From NCBI GenBank assembly GCA_023404715.1, contig JAEYAR010000145.1, forward strand, positions 1-54,892: a DNA stretch of 54,892 nt. Reading direction: 5' to 3'. The translations under genes and the position numbers were made by a program. Below are positions 41,805 to 51,800 of the stretch, piece by piece. The number at the start of each line of letters is the position of its first letter. Position 1 is the stretch's first letter. The notes beneath the pieces were generated by a model, which worked only from the letters and a program-made list of their open reading frames with translations, had not been told where the DNA came from and searched no databases. Source of the stretch: Bacillota bacterium. Its GTDB lineage: Bacteria; Bacillota; Clostridia; Christensenellales; Aristaeellaceae.

Positions 41805-43529
41805 ATGAAAAAGCTGTTAGCTATCCTTATGGCCTCGCTACTTTGCCTGTCCGGTACCGCTCTCGCCGGGGAGAATGATCCCGACGACGTACGCAATGTC
41901 ATCAGTCAAAAACAAAATGCCGGCGCATTTGTCGGCACGGAGGAAGACGGACCGTTCGGGCGCTACGCCGACCCCGTCAAGCTAACCTTTATCAAGAGCA
42001 CAGATTCAACAGCCATGACGAAGTACGGGAAGATGGAGGAACTCTTTGGCGAAACCCTGGAAGACAATCGCTGGACGCGTCTCTTTAAAGACGTGCTCAA
42101 TATCGAGGTCGAATATCTTTGGACGGCCGATATAAGCCAGTATGATCAAAAGTGGAAGCTGGCGCTGGCTTCCGGTGAAATCCCTGACGTCAGCCCCATC
42201 AAGTCAAAGGATCTGCGAGATTTATTCCAAATGGAAGAGGCCGGGCTGATTCAGGACATACAGCCCTACTGGGATACCTACGCATCCGATTTGACAAAGA
42301 CGATCGTAGCCGCCGATAACGGCGACGCCGTATATAGCGCAATCACCTCAACCGACGGCAAAATGCTAGGCGTTCCCGAAGTGTCCGCAGCGTTGGATAC
42401 ATATCGTTATCTGTGGATTCGAACCGATTGGCTGGAAAAGCTCAATCTGAAAACGCCGAAGACACTCGACGACCTAAAGCGTATCATGGAGGCGTTTGCC
42501 ACGCAGGACCCCGACGGCAACGGGGTAAACGATACCTACTCCTATCTAATCGGAAAAGCGCTGTGGTATCAGCTTGAAGGCTTGTTCTGGTGCTTTGGCG
42601 CGTATCCCGATACCTGGTTGCCGGATGAAAATGGGCGACTCGTATATGGCGCGACGCTTCCCGAAATGAAAGAGGCCCTTCACTGGTTGCAGGAAATGTA
42701 CGCAAACGGTTGGATCGATCCCGAGTTTGTCGTTAAGGACGACGTAAAGGCAAATGAGATGATCGTTTCCGGAAAGACGGGCATGACTTCCGGCGGACAT
42801 TGGATCGTCTTGAGCGAGTTGGCTCAAAGCCGTGAGTTGGACCCCGAAGCGAGCTGGGGCGTTTTCAGCTGGCCGACGGCCGACGGCAGCGAGGCTATGG
42901 GTGAAACGGAGTTGGGGCTCGACAATGTGCTGGCCGTCAGTGCAAGCTGCGATCATCCGGAAGCCGTCATCAAGATGCTGAACCTCTATTATGAGATGCT
43001 TTATGGCGCCTCCGGCAATTACAGCTATTGGGGCAATGACTATAGCCATGCAGAGGAGGGAAAGGCTATCGAGGGCGTTTGGGCGCTTGGCCCGATGTAC
43101 TCCTTCCATCCGATGATCAATATTTTGCCTTACCGCGATGCAGTCAAGGTAGTGAATGGCGAAATGGCGGTGGAGGACCTGCAAGGCGCTTCCCTCGACT
43201 ATTGGAATAACTGTCAAGTCGACTGGGGCTGGTCACGCGAATGGATTCCCAGCAAGGATGCCTATAAGACGGCCGGTGATCATATCGACCATGTTTTGAA
43301 GGAGGGACTACTGTTCACCGATTCCTTCGTCGGTGCGAAAACCGAGACGATGGTCGAACGCTTCTCCTCCATGCAGGAGATGATGGATACCACCATGACT
43401 AAAATCATCACCGGCAATCTCGACGTGGACAAAGGCTTTGACGATTTCGTCAAAAGCTGGTATGCCATGGGCGGAACGGCCATTACTGAGGAAGTCAATA
43501 CATGGTATGACGGTATCAAGGCGAATTGA
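41805..43529 (+). CDS. Extracellular solute-binding protein, LipO/LplA-like
   Basis: A 574-residue binding protein of the long LplA type with a signal peptide (LSGTALAG). Motifs are VKLTFIKSTDS, LFKDVLNIEVEYLWTADISQYDQKWKLALASGEIPDV, LWIRTDWLEKLNLKTPKTLDDLKRIMEAFATQDPDGNGVNDTYSY and a Trp-rich second lobe, typical of oligosaccharide binders. No lipobox Cys is obvious. AGGAGATTTTCAAC precedes the ATG. Its two permeases follow. Confidence 0.92.
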   Translation: MKKLLAILMASLLCLSGTALAGENDPDDVRNVISQKQNAGAFVGTEEDGPFGRYADPVKLTFIKSTDSTAMTKYGKMEELFGETLEDNRWTRLFKDVLNIEVEYLWTADISQYDQKWKLALASGEIPDVSPIKSKDLRDLFQMEEAGLIQDIQPYWDTYASDLTKTIVAADNGDAVYSAITSTDGKMLGVPEVSAALDTYRYLWIRTDWLEKLNLKTPKTLDDLKRIMEAFATQDPDGNGVNDTYSYLIGKALWYQLEGLFWCFGAYPDTWLPDENGRLVYGATLPEMKEALHWLQEMYANGWIDPEFVVKDDVKANEMIVSGKTGMTSGGHWIVLSELAQSRELDPEASWGVFSWPTADGSEAMGETELGLDNVLAVSASCDHPEAVIKMLNLYYEMLYGASGNYSYWGNDYSHAEEGKAIEGVWALGPMYSFHPMINILPYRDAVKVVNGEMAVEDLQGASLDYWNNCQVDWGWSREWIPSKDAYKTAGDHIDHVLKEGLLFTDSFVGAKTETMVERFSSMQEMMDTTMTKIITGNLDVDKGFDDFVKSWYAMGGTAITEEVNTWYDGIKAN

Positions 43530-43596
43530 TGTTACCCTTTTCATGTGGGGGCGCGCCATGCGCCCCCACACAATATAGGAGGACGGAGGAGATAAC

Positions 43597-44523
43597 ATGA
43601 GCGACAAGAGGATTCGCCTATACCGCCGCATGCGCCTTCAAAGAGAGCTTCCGTTACATATCATGTTGCTCCCAGGCGTTATATTGGTGTTGATTTTTTC
43701 CTATCTGCCGATGGGCGGCATTATCATCGCTTTTCAAAAATTCATTCCAGCCAAAGGATTATTCGGAGACCAAAAGTGGATTGGCATGGGCAACTTCGAG
43801 TACATCTTTTCCATGCCCAATGCGATTGCGATCATTCGCAATACCGTCGTCATTGCGCTGGGAAAGATTATCGGAGGAATGCTCGTCCCGATCCTCGTAT
43901 CTTTGCTGCTCAATGAAGTGCAGGGCAGGCCCTTGAAGCGCAGCATACAGACCGTCATCTATTTTCCACATTTTATTTCGTGGGTTGTCATGGCGGGCAT
44001 CTTTGTGGATTTGCTGTCTCCCAGCACCGGTATTGTGAATCAGCTGATCAAGTTAATCGGACTCGAGCCCGTATTTTTTCTGGGAGACCCCCATTGCTTC
44101 CAAGCCACCATGATCGTCTCAGACATATGGAAATCTTTTGGATTTGGTACGGTCATTTACCTCGCGACCATAACGGGTATCGATCCTACGCTCTATGAGG
44201 CGGCGGCGATCGATGGCGCCAGCCGTCTGCGACAAATATGGCACATAACGCTGCCCGGCATGCGCATGATCATCGTGCTGATGACAGTATTAAACCTTGG
44301 CAATGTGCTCAACGCAGGCTTTGACCAAATCTTTAATCTATACAGCCCTGCCGTTTATGAGACGGGCGATATTTTGGATACCTTTATTTATCGCCTCGGC
44401 CTTATAGACTATCAGTTTGGCCCGGCGACGGCGATGGGGCTCTTCAAGTCCGTCATATCGATGATTTTGATTTCTTCGTCCTACTTCGTAGCATGGAAGT
44501 GCTTCGATTATAGAATTTTTTAG
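43597..44523 (+). CDS. ABC transporter permease, LplB-like
   Basis: A 308-residue permease with six helices. The start LPLHIMLLPGVILVLIFSYLPMGGIIIAFQKFIP and the EAA loop TLYEAAAIDGASRLRQIWHITLPGM are characteristic of LplB. AGGACGGAGGAGATAAC precedes the ATG. It pairs with the next gene product. Confidence 0.93.
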   Translation: MSDKRIRLYRRMRLQRELPLHIMLLPGVILVLIFSYLPMGGIIIAFQKFIPAKGLFGDQKWIGMGNFEYIFSMPNAIAIIRNTVVIALGKIIGGMLVPILVSLLLNEVQGRPLKRSIQTVIYFPHFISWVVMAGIFVDLLSPSTGIVNQLIKLIGLEPVFFLGDPHCFQATMIVSDIWKSFGFGTVIYLATITGIDPTLYEAAAIDGASRLRQIWHITLPGMRMIIVLMTVLNLGNVLNAGFDQIFNLYSPAVYETGDILDTFIYRLGLIDYQFGPATAMGLFKSVISMILISSSYFVAWKCFDYRIF

Positions 44524-44534
44524 GGGGGAATTTC

Positions 44535-45419
44535 ATGATTCGCAGCAAAGCTTCAAAGATATTCGGCGCGGTGAATATTGTGATATTATCTCTCCTCGCG
44601 CTCTCATGTCTTTTGCCCTTTATTCACATCATCGCCATCTCTTTCAGCTCCAATGCCGTCGTATCCAGCGGCGCCGTCACATTTTGGCCTAAGCAAATCA
44701 CGTTGTATGCCTATAAATATCTTTTGTCCAAAGATCTTTTCTGGAGATCCTTTATGAACTCCGTCGTACGCGTCATTCTAGGCGCAGGCCTAAATCTTTT
44801 GATGATTGTCGTGTTGGCCTATCCTTTATCCAAAGAAAAAAAGGACTTTCGTTGGCGTAATATCTATGTATGGTTTTTCTTTTTCACATCGCTTTTTAAC
44901 GGCGGACTGATCCCCAATTATATGTTGTTAAACCAGTTGAAGATGCTCAATACCATATGGGCGCTCGTACTCCCCTGCGCCGTCCATGTCTTTAACATGA
45001 TACTCATGCTCAATTTCTATCGTCAACTCCCGCATGAAATGGAAGAGGCCGCTTTCATCGATGGCGCCGGGCAGTGGCGTACGCTCCTGAACATCTATAT
45101 TCCGTGTTCATTGCCCTCCATTGCGACGCTGGCGCTTTTTTCGGTGGTCAACCATTGGAACGCATGGTTTGACGGGTTAATCTACATGAATGATGCGTCC
45201 AATTATCCACTGCAAAGTTATCTGCAGACGGTGATTATCGGTCTAGACATCACATCCGGTAATTTTGACCCGAATGATTTTGAGCGCATCAAAGAGTTGT
45301 CCAGCCGGACTATCACCGCAGCTCAAATTATTATCGCGACGCTGCCGGTTCTGCTGATCTATCCATTTTTGCAGAAATACTTTGTCACGGGCATCGTCCT
45401 GGGCAGCGTAAAGGGTTGA
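44535..45419 (+). CDS. Carbohydrate ABC transporter permease, LplC-like
   Basis: A 294-residue permease. VNIVILSLLALSCLLPFIHIIAISFSSNAVVSSGAVTFWPKQITLYAYKYLL, SLFNGGLIPNYMLLNQLKMLNTIWALVLP, the EAA loop EMEEAAFIDGAGQWRTLLNIYIPCSLP and the end YFVTGIVLGSVKG are the LplC pattern. GGGGGGAATTTC precedes the ATG. The operon contains no ATPase gene. Confidence 0.93.
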   Translation: MIRSKASKIFGAVNIVILSLLALSCLLPFIHIIAISFSSNAVVSSGAVTFWPKQITLYAYKYLLSKDLFWRSFMNSVVRVILGAGLNLLMIVVLAYPLSKEKKDFRWRNIYVWFFFFTSLFNGGLIPNYMLLNQLKMLNTIWALVLPCAVHVFNMILMLNFYRQLPHEMEEAAFIDGAGQWRTLLNIYIPCSLPSIATLALFSVVNHWNAWFDGLIYMNDASNYPLQSYLQTVIIGLDITSGNFDPNDFERIKELSSRTITAAQIIIATLPVLLIYPFLQKYFVTGIVLGSVKG

Positions 45420-45452
45420 CCCTACCAGATGAATTATATCGGAGGTACCGGC

Positions 45453-48400
45453 ATGAAACAGGTCAAAGCATGGGCTGAAAGGATTACCATTCCAACCTAT
45501 GCAGTCGGAAAAGCGGATAAGAATCCGATGTTTTTGGAAAAACGCGTGTATCAGGGGAGTTCAGGTAAAATCTACCCGCACGCAATCATCGATACGGTTT
45601 CGGATGTGAAGACAGATCAAGCGTATGAAGCCGTCTTTTTGGAGAACGATTATCTATTAATCATGCTCCTGCCCGAGTTAGGGGGGCGTGTGCAGCGCGC
45701 GCTCGACAAAACGAATGATTACGACTTTGTATACTATAATCACGTCATCAAGCCGGCAATGGTTGGGCTTGCCGGGCCGTGGATTTCCGGAGGAATCGAG
45801 TTTAACTGGCCCCAGCATCATCGCCCCAGCACGTTTGATCCCGTTCACTATTCCATTCGTGAACACTCGGATGGCAGTTGTTCGGTCATGATTGGCGAAC
45901 TCGAAAACATGTTCCGTACCCGTTGCATCTCCTCCTTCACGCTCTACCCCGACCATGCCTATCTCGAGATCAAAACGCGGCTATATAACCCCACAGATAC
46001 CCCAAAGACCTTTTTGTGGTGGGCGAACCCCGCCGTTCCGGTGAACGACGACACCCAATCCATCTTTCCACCTGACGTCCATGCGGTGATGGATCATGGG
46101 AAGCGGGACGTATCCGCTTTCCCGATAGCTCGAGGCGTCTATTATAAAAAAGATTATGCGCCCGGCACCGACATCTCCCGGTATCGCAATATTCCCGTTC
46201 CGACCTCCTACATGGCGTATCGTTCCAACTATGATTTCTTGGGCAATTACGACCATGGGCGTAAAACAGGTCTTCTCCACATTGCAGACCACCGCGTTTC
46301 CCCAGGAAAAAAGCAATGGACTTGGGGATGCGGCGAATTTGGGCAAGCGTGGGATCGTAATTTAACCGATGAGGACGGCCCCTATATCGAACTGATGACC
46401 GGCTGTTTTACAGACAACCAACCCGATTTCTCTTGGCTCATGCCCTACGAAAGCAAGCGCTTTGTACAGTATTTTATGCCATATAAACAGATTGGCGCAG
46501 TGCGAAATGCGACATGTGACGTTGCGCTAAACTATACGGCCCTCAAAGGCGTCTGTTCCGTCGGCGTCTATTCCACCGGTCGCTTCCCCGGCGCGGTCGT
46601 TCAGGTTTCCGACGCAAATGAAACATGCCTTTTTACCGAGAGGACGAATCTGCAAGCATCTTTTGCCTATACCTTCAAGTTTAACACAAAGGAGACTGAG
46701 CTCTCAGTGCGCGTTTTCGACGCAAACGGACGATTGCTGGGGGAATGCACGCCCGATCATTCACAGAGCTTTATCCCCGAGCCCGCATCTGAAATCCCCG
46801 CTCCCCAAAGGGCGTCTACCTGCGAAGAGCTGCTGCTGTATGGCATGCACATCGAACAATATCGTCATGCCACGCGCGATGCTGCGGACTATTACCTCGA
46901 AGGACTGCGCAGAGATCCCACAGACGCCCGACTCAACAACGCTTATGGGAAGCTTCTTCTAAGCAAGGGGCACATTGGGGAAAGTGTCTCTTTCTTCAAA
47001 GCCGCGGTGAAGAAGCTGACCTGTAAAAACCCCAATCCATATGACGGCGAACCCTTCTTTCATCTCGGATGCGCCTACTGGCAGCTAAAAGACTTTGACC
47101 GCGCTTACGACTGCTTTTACAAAGCCACCTGGAACAGCGCATGGCAGGATAGCGCCTTTTACCGCATCGGCACGATCCATATGATGCGCGGCGATAGCGC
47201 CCTTGCGATGCAGCACCTGTATCTTTCTTTAGAGCGCAACGCTTGGAATCTCAAGGCGCGGGATGCGTTGACCGTGCTGCTGCGCGAAGCCGGCCGAACG
47301 CAAGAAGCCATCGCTATGGCGCAAGGTACATTGGAGCGCGATCCGCATGACGTTATCGCGCTGCATGAACTTGCGTCGTTGGAAAACCGGAAGCCACAAT
47401 GGATGTACATGCCCGGGTTTAACCATAACACCTGCATTGAATATGCGCTGTACTATTCAGAATGGGGGCGTAAGGCAGCAGCAGAAGCGTTGATGCTCGA
47501 ATACGTCAAGCATAGTCCCGATGGCGCCGACGTGTACCCCATGATCTATTATCATCTTTATGCCATGACCGAGAATACCGCCTATCTCAAACTCGCAGAG
47601 GCTGCGTCCCCTGACTATTGCTTTCCGCATCGATTCGAGGATCAGCTCGCATTGGAGGCAGCCATTCGCTCCGGCCAACCGTGCGCACGCGCTCTATACT
47701 ATCTCGGCAACCTCTTCTATGACCGACGCGAAGCCGAGCCTGCGATAAAATGCTGGGAAAACGCCGTCGCACAGCGCGACGATTTCTCCATCCCGCACCG
47801 AAATCTCGCTTTGGGTTACTTTAATAAGCGCCGCCGCTACGATGACGCATTGCGCGAAATGGAGCGAGCCTTTTCCCTACAGCCCGATGACAGCCGGGTA
47901 TTCTTTGAACTGGACCTGATGAAAAAAAAGCTCGGTTCTTCCCACAAAGAGCGACTCGATGCAATGGACGCCCATATGGATCTCGTGCTTTCACGCGATG
48001 ACCTTTATCTAGAATACATCACATGCCTCAACGCCACCGGCCAACATACGCAAGCTTTAGAAAGGCTATATGCCCGTAAGTTCCATCCCTGGGAAGGCGG
48101 CGAAGGAAAGGTACCGGCTCAATGGCGGCTTGCTCTGGTTCAGATTGCAAAGCGGCGGCTCGCCGTCGACGACGCAAAAGGTGCTCTGGAGTTATTAAAA
48201 ACCGCTTCCGGCAGCTACCCGCAAAGCTTTGGCGAAGGTAAACTGGACGGAGCGCAGGAAAATGATCTCTATTATTGGATGGGGGTCGCTTATCAAAAGC
48301 TGGGCCTGGGCATAGAGGCAAAGCAGGCGCTTGAGCATGCCAAAGCGGGGCTATCGGAGCCTGCTAGCATGCTATACTACAACGATCAACCCCCTGAAAT

Positions 48401-48725
48401 GATTTATTATCAGGGGCTGGCATGCGACGCGCTCGGCGACCATGAGGGCGCGCTGCAGCGATTCAGACGTCTCGTGGATTATGGAACGACGCATCAGGAT
48501 GATGTTGTTGAAATTGATTATTTTGCCGTATCCTTGCCAGAGCTCCAGATCCTGGATGAAGATATAGATAGACGAAATAAGACGCATTGCCTCTTCATGC
48601 AGGCGCTCGGATATGCCGGTCTGCGCGATACCGCGTCAATGCAAAAGTCGCTCGCAGAACTGGATAAAATAGCGCCAGAGCATCCGGCCCGCCGCATTCA
48701 TCTGCCAGCATACGCTCTTCAATAG
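45453..48725 (+). CDS. DUF5107 domain protein with C-terminal TPR array
   Basis: A 1090-residue cytoplasmic protein. Residues 1-320 are the DUF5107 mutarotase-like fold (AVFLENDYLLIMLLPELGGRVQRALDKTNDYDFVYYNHVIKPAMVGLAGPWISGGIEFNWPQHHRPSTF is its hallmark), then a beta domain to about 430. The rest is a long array of TPR-like helical repeats (for example LGCAYWQLKDFDRAYDCFYKA, YRIGTIHMMRGDSALAMQHLYLSL, NLALGYFNKRRRYDDALREMERAFSLQPDD). Such proteins recur in glycan-use clusters, with no proven reaction. GGAGGTACCGGC precedes ATG 45453; an upstream in-frame ATG at 45429 lacks a site. It is the last gene of the operon. Confidence 0.88.
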   Translation: MKQVKAWAERITIPTYAVGKADKNPMFLEKRVYQGSSGKIYPHAIIDTVSDVKTDQAYEAVFLENDYLLIMLLPELGGRVQRALDKTNDYDFVYYNHVIKPAMVGLAGPWISGGIEFNWPQHHRPSTFDPVHYSIREHSDGSCSVMIGELENMFRTRCISSFTLYPDHAYLEIKTRLYNPTDTPKTFLWWANPAVPVNDDTQSIFPPDVHAVMDHGKRDVSAFPIARGVYYKKDYAPGTDISRYRNIPVPTSYMAYRSNYDFLGNYDHGRKTGLLHIADHRVSPGKKQWTWGCGEFGQAWDRNLTDEDGPYIELMTGCFTDNQPDFSWLMPYESKRFVQYFMPYKQIGAVRNATCDVALNYTALKGVCSVGVYSTGRFPGAVVQVSDANETCLFTERTNLQASFAYTFKFNTKETELSVRVFDANGRLLGECTPDHSQSFIPEPASEIPAPQRASTCEELLLYGMHIEQYRHATRDAADYYLEGLRRDPTDARLNNAYGKLLLSKGHIGESVSFFKAAVKKLTCKNPNPYDGEPFFHLGCAYWQLKDFDRAYDCFYKATWNSAWQDSAFYRIGTIHMMRGDSALAMQHLYLSLERNAWNLKARDALTVLLREAGRTQEAIAMAQGTLERDPHDVIALHELASLENRKPQWMYMPGFNHNTCIEYALYYSEWGRKAAAEALMLEYVKHSPDGADVYPMIYYHLYAMTENTAYLKLAEAASPDYCFPHRFEDQLALEAAIRSGQPCARALYYLGNLFYDRREAEPAIKCWENAVAQRDDFSIPHRNLALGYFNKRRRYDDALREMERAFSLQPDDSRVFFELDLMKKKLGSSHKERLDAMDAHMDLVLSRDDLYLEYITCLNATGQHTQALERLYARKFHPWEGGEGKVPAQWRLALVQIAKRRLAVDDAKGALELLKTASGSYPQSFGEGKLDGAQENDLYYWMGVAYQKLGLGIEAKQALEHAKAGLSEPASMLYYNDQPPEMIYYQGLACDALGDHEGALQRFRRLVDYGTTHQDDVVEIDYFAVSLPELQILDEDIDRRNKTHCLFMQALGYAGLRDTASMQKSLAELDKIAPEHPARRIHLPAYALQ

Positions 48726-48782
48726 GAGGAACTATCACAATGGATTATTGAGCAATTAGACTAAGCTAAAACCCAAGCTATG

Positions 48783-48828
48783 ATAAGACTGTTGCAGAAG
48801 ACATCAATCCGCAACAGTCTTATTTTTA
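48783..48828. terminator. Terminator between the DUF5107-TPR gene and dnaE
   Basis: ATAAGACTGTTGC (48783-48795) pairs perfectly with GCAACAGTCTTAT (48811-48823), then TTTTT. Confidence 0.88.
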
Positions 48829-48854
48829 CTTTGTGATAGACCACGCTTCCCAGT

Positions 48855-51800
48855 CTATTTCAGCACCACGCTTGCCGCGCCCAGGCGGGCGCGCAGGCTG
48901 CGAACCAGGCCCCGATCCGGCGCCACGTACAATTCGCGTGGCGCGCTGAGCGTCACGTGCCTGTCCGAAAGGAAGAAGAGCACGGGCAAATCGCCCGGGT
49001 GCTGTGAGAGCAAGGGCGTGAGATCGGCGATCGCCGCATCGCTCTTGAGCTTCAAGAACAGCTTCTTGGGCGTCGCGGGATCGCTGCGCTCCGCTTCATA
49101 GAGCGCATCCGGTATGGACGCCTCGCGGCCCGCCCCGCCATAGGCAGGCATCTCCGGCGGCACAGGCATGTCGTCCCACGCAGCGCGCGCGGACGGGGAG
49201 AGCACATCGCCCTGCTGGCTGTCGGGCAGCAGCGGTGTCACGCTGTCGAGCAGCAGCTTGGGCTCCTCCTCCTCGCGCACGGACAGCCGGCCCGAGAAGA
49301 CCACCGCCGTATCGGGCACAAGGCTGCCCAATACGCGCTCATACACCCGCGGAAACACCAGCGCCTCGATTTGCCCCGTGAGATCCTCCAGCGTGGCAAA
49401 GGCCATCATGCCGCCGTTCTTGGTCGCCTTTTGGCGCACCTCGGCGAGCAGGCCGCCCATTTTAACGCTCATGCCGTCCCACGAGAGCCCTTTGTCCGCG
49501 CTCTCCTTCATCTCTTCGAGCACGCCCGTATTCATCTTGAGCAGCGAGAGCGACTTGCGGTATTCGTCCAGCGGGTGCCCGCTGATGTACACGCCCGTCA
49601 CCTCTTTTTCCATCGAAAGCATCGCCCGAAGCGGATACTCCTCGATATCCGGCAGGGGCGGCGGCGCGTCGTCCAGGATCTCGCCGAAGAGCGATACCTG
49701 GCCCGTGACGTTCTGCTTTCTGGACTTGCCCGCCCCCTCCAGCGCGCGCTCGTAGACGGCCATGACCTGCGCGCGGCGCGCGCCCGTCTGATCGAACGCG
49801 CCCGCCTTGACGAGGCTTTCGACCACACGCTTGTTCACCTGGTCCGTATCCACACGGCGGCAAAAGTCGTAGATGTCCTTATAGGGCCCGCCGGCCTGGC
49901 GCTCCTGCACGATGGCGTCGATCGCCTTGTCGCCGCAGCTCTTGATCGCCCCGAGGCCAAAGCGGATGCCGCGCCCTCCCTTTGCATCCAGCGATGCGCT
50001 GAACTTGCGCACGGACAGGTTGACGTCCGGCGGCAAAAAGGCGATGTCGTGCTTGCGGCAGTACTGCGTATACATGGCGATCTTGGGCGCATAGCCCGCG
50101 ACGGAGTTCATCAGCGCCGCGAAGAACTCCACCGGATAATGCACCTTGAGATACGCCGTCTGCACGGCGACCACGCCGTAAGCGGCGGCGTGCGGCTTAT
50201 TGAACGCATAGGAAGCGAACGCGGTCATCTCGTCGAAGATCTTGATCGCGATCTCTTCGCTCACGCCGTTTCGCACGCAGCCGGGCACGACCACCTTGCC
50301 GTCCTCCGTGAGGCCGTGGATGAAGTATTCGCGCTCCTGCATCATGACGTCGTGCTTCTTCTTGGCCATCGCGCGGCGCACCAAATCGCTGCGGCCCAGC
50401 GAATAGCCCGCCAGATCGCGCACGATCTGCATGACCTGTTCCTGATAGACCATGCAGCCGTAGGTCACGTCGAGAATCGGGCGCAGCTTCTCGTGCAGGT
50501 AGACGATCTTCGAGGGGTCCTGCTTGCACTCGATATAGCGAGGGATGGTCTCCATCGGGCCGGGGCGGTACAGCGAGATGGCGGCGATGATGTCCTCAAA
50601 CGTCTGCGGCTTCATGTTCTGCAAAAAGCCGCGCATACCGCCGGATTCGAGCTGGAAGACGCCGTCCGTATCGCCGGCGGAGATCATCTCGTACACCGCC
50701 GGGTCGTCCAGGGGGATGTCCTCCGGCTTTAGCTCGACGCCGCGCTCGTGCAGCATGTCCAGCGCGTCGCGGATGACCGTCAGCGTGCGCAGGCCCAGAA
50801 AGTCCATCTTGAGCAGCCCCAGCTTTTCGATCGTGCCCATCGGGAACTGCGTGGTCACGACGTCGTCGTTTTTCTGCAAAGGCACGTACTCCGTCACCGG
50901 CAGGCGCGTGATGAGCACGCCCGCCGCGTGGGTAGAGGCGTGGCGCGGCATGCCCTCCAGCGTGAGGGACGTATCGATCAGCGCCTTCACGCGGGGCTCG
51001 TCCTCATAGCGGCGCTTGAACTCGGGGTTCGCCTTCAGGGCTTTGGTGAGCGTGATGTTCAGCTCTGTGGGGATGAGCTTGGCCACCGCGTCTACCTCGG
51101 CATAGGGATAGCCCATCGCCCGGCCCACGTCGCGCACGACCGCGCGCGCGGCCATGGTGCCGAAGGTGATGATCTGCGATACGTGATCCGGGCCGTAGCG
51201 GCGGGCGACGTAGTCGATAACCTCCTGCCTGCGCTCGTAGCAAAAGTCCACGTCGATATCGGGCATGGAGATGCGTTCCGGGTTGAGGAAGCGCTCGAAC
51301 AGCAGATTGTATTTCAGCGGATCCAGCGTAGTGATGTCGAGCGAATAGGCGACGATCGAACCGGCGGCGCTGCCCCGCCCCGGGCCGACCATGATGCCGT
51401 TTTGCTTTGCGTAATGGATAAAATCCCACACGATCAGGAAGTAATCCACGTAGCCCATCGATTCGATGACCGACAGCTCGTAGTCGAGCCGCGCGCGCGC
51501 ATCCTGCCGGTCGGGCGCGTAGCGCTCCGCGAGGCCCCGCTCGCACAGCTCCCGCAGCATGGAAAGCGGCGTCTTGCCCTCGGGAACCGGATATCTGGGC
51601 AAATGGATCGTCTTAAAGTCGAACTCCACATGACAGCGCGCGGCGATCTCGGCCGTTCGCGTAAGCGCCTGCGGCCACTGGGGGAACAGGCGCGCCATCT
51701 CCTCCGGCGATTTGACGTACAGCTCCTCCGTATCCATGCGCATGCGGTTCGCGTCGTCCATCGTCTTGCCGGTCTGGATGCACATGAGCACCTCCTGCGC

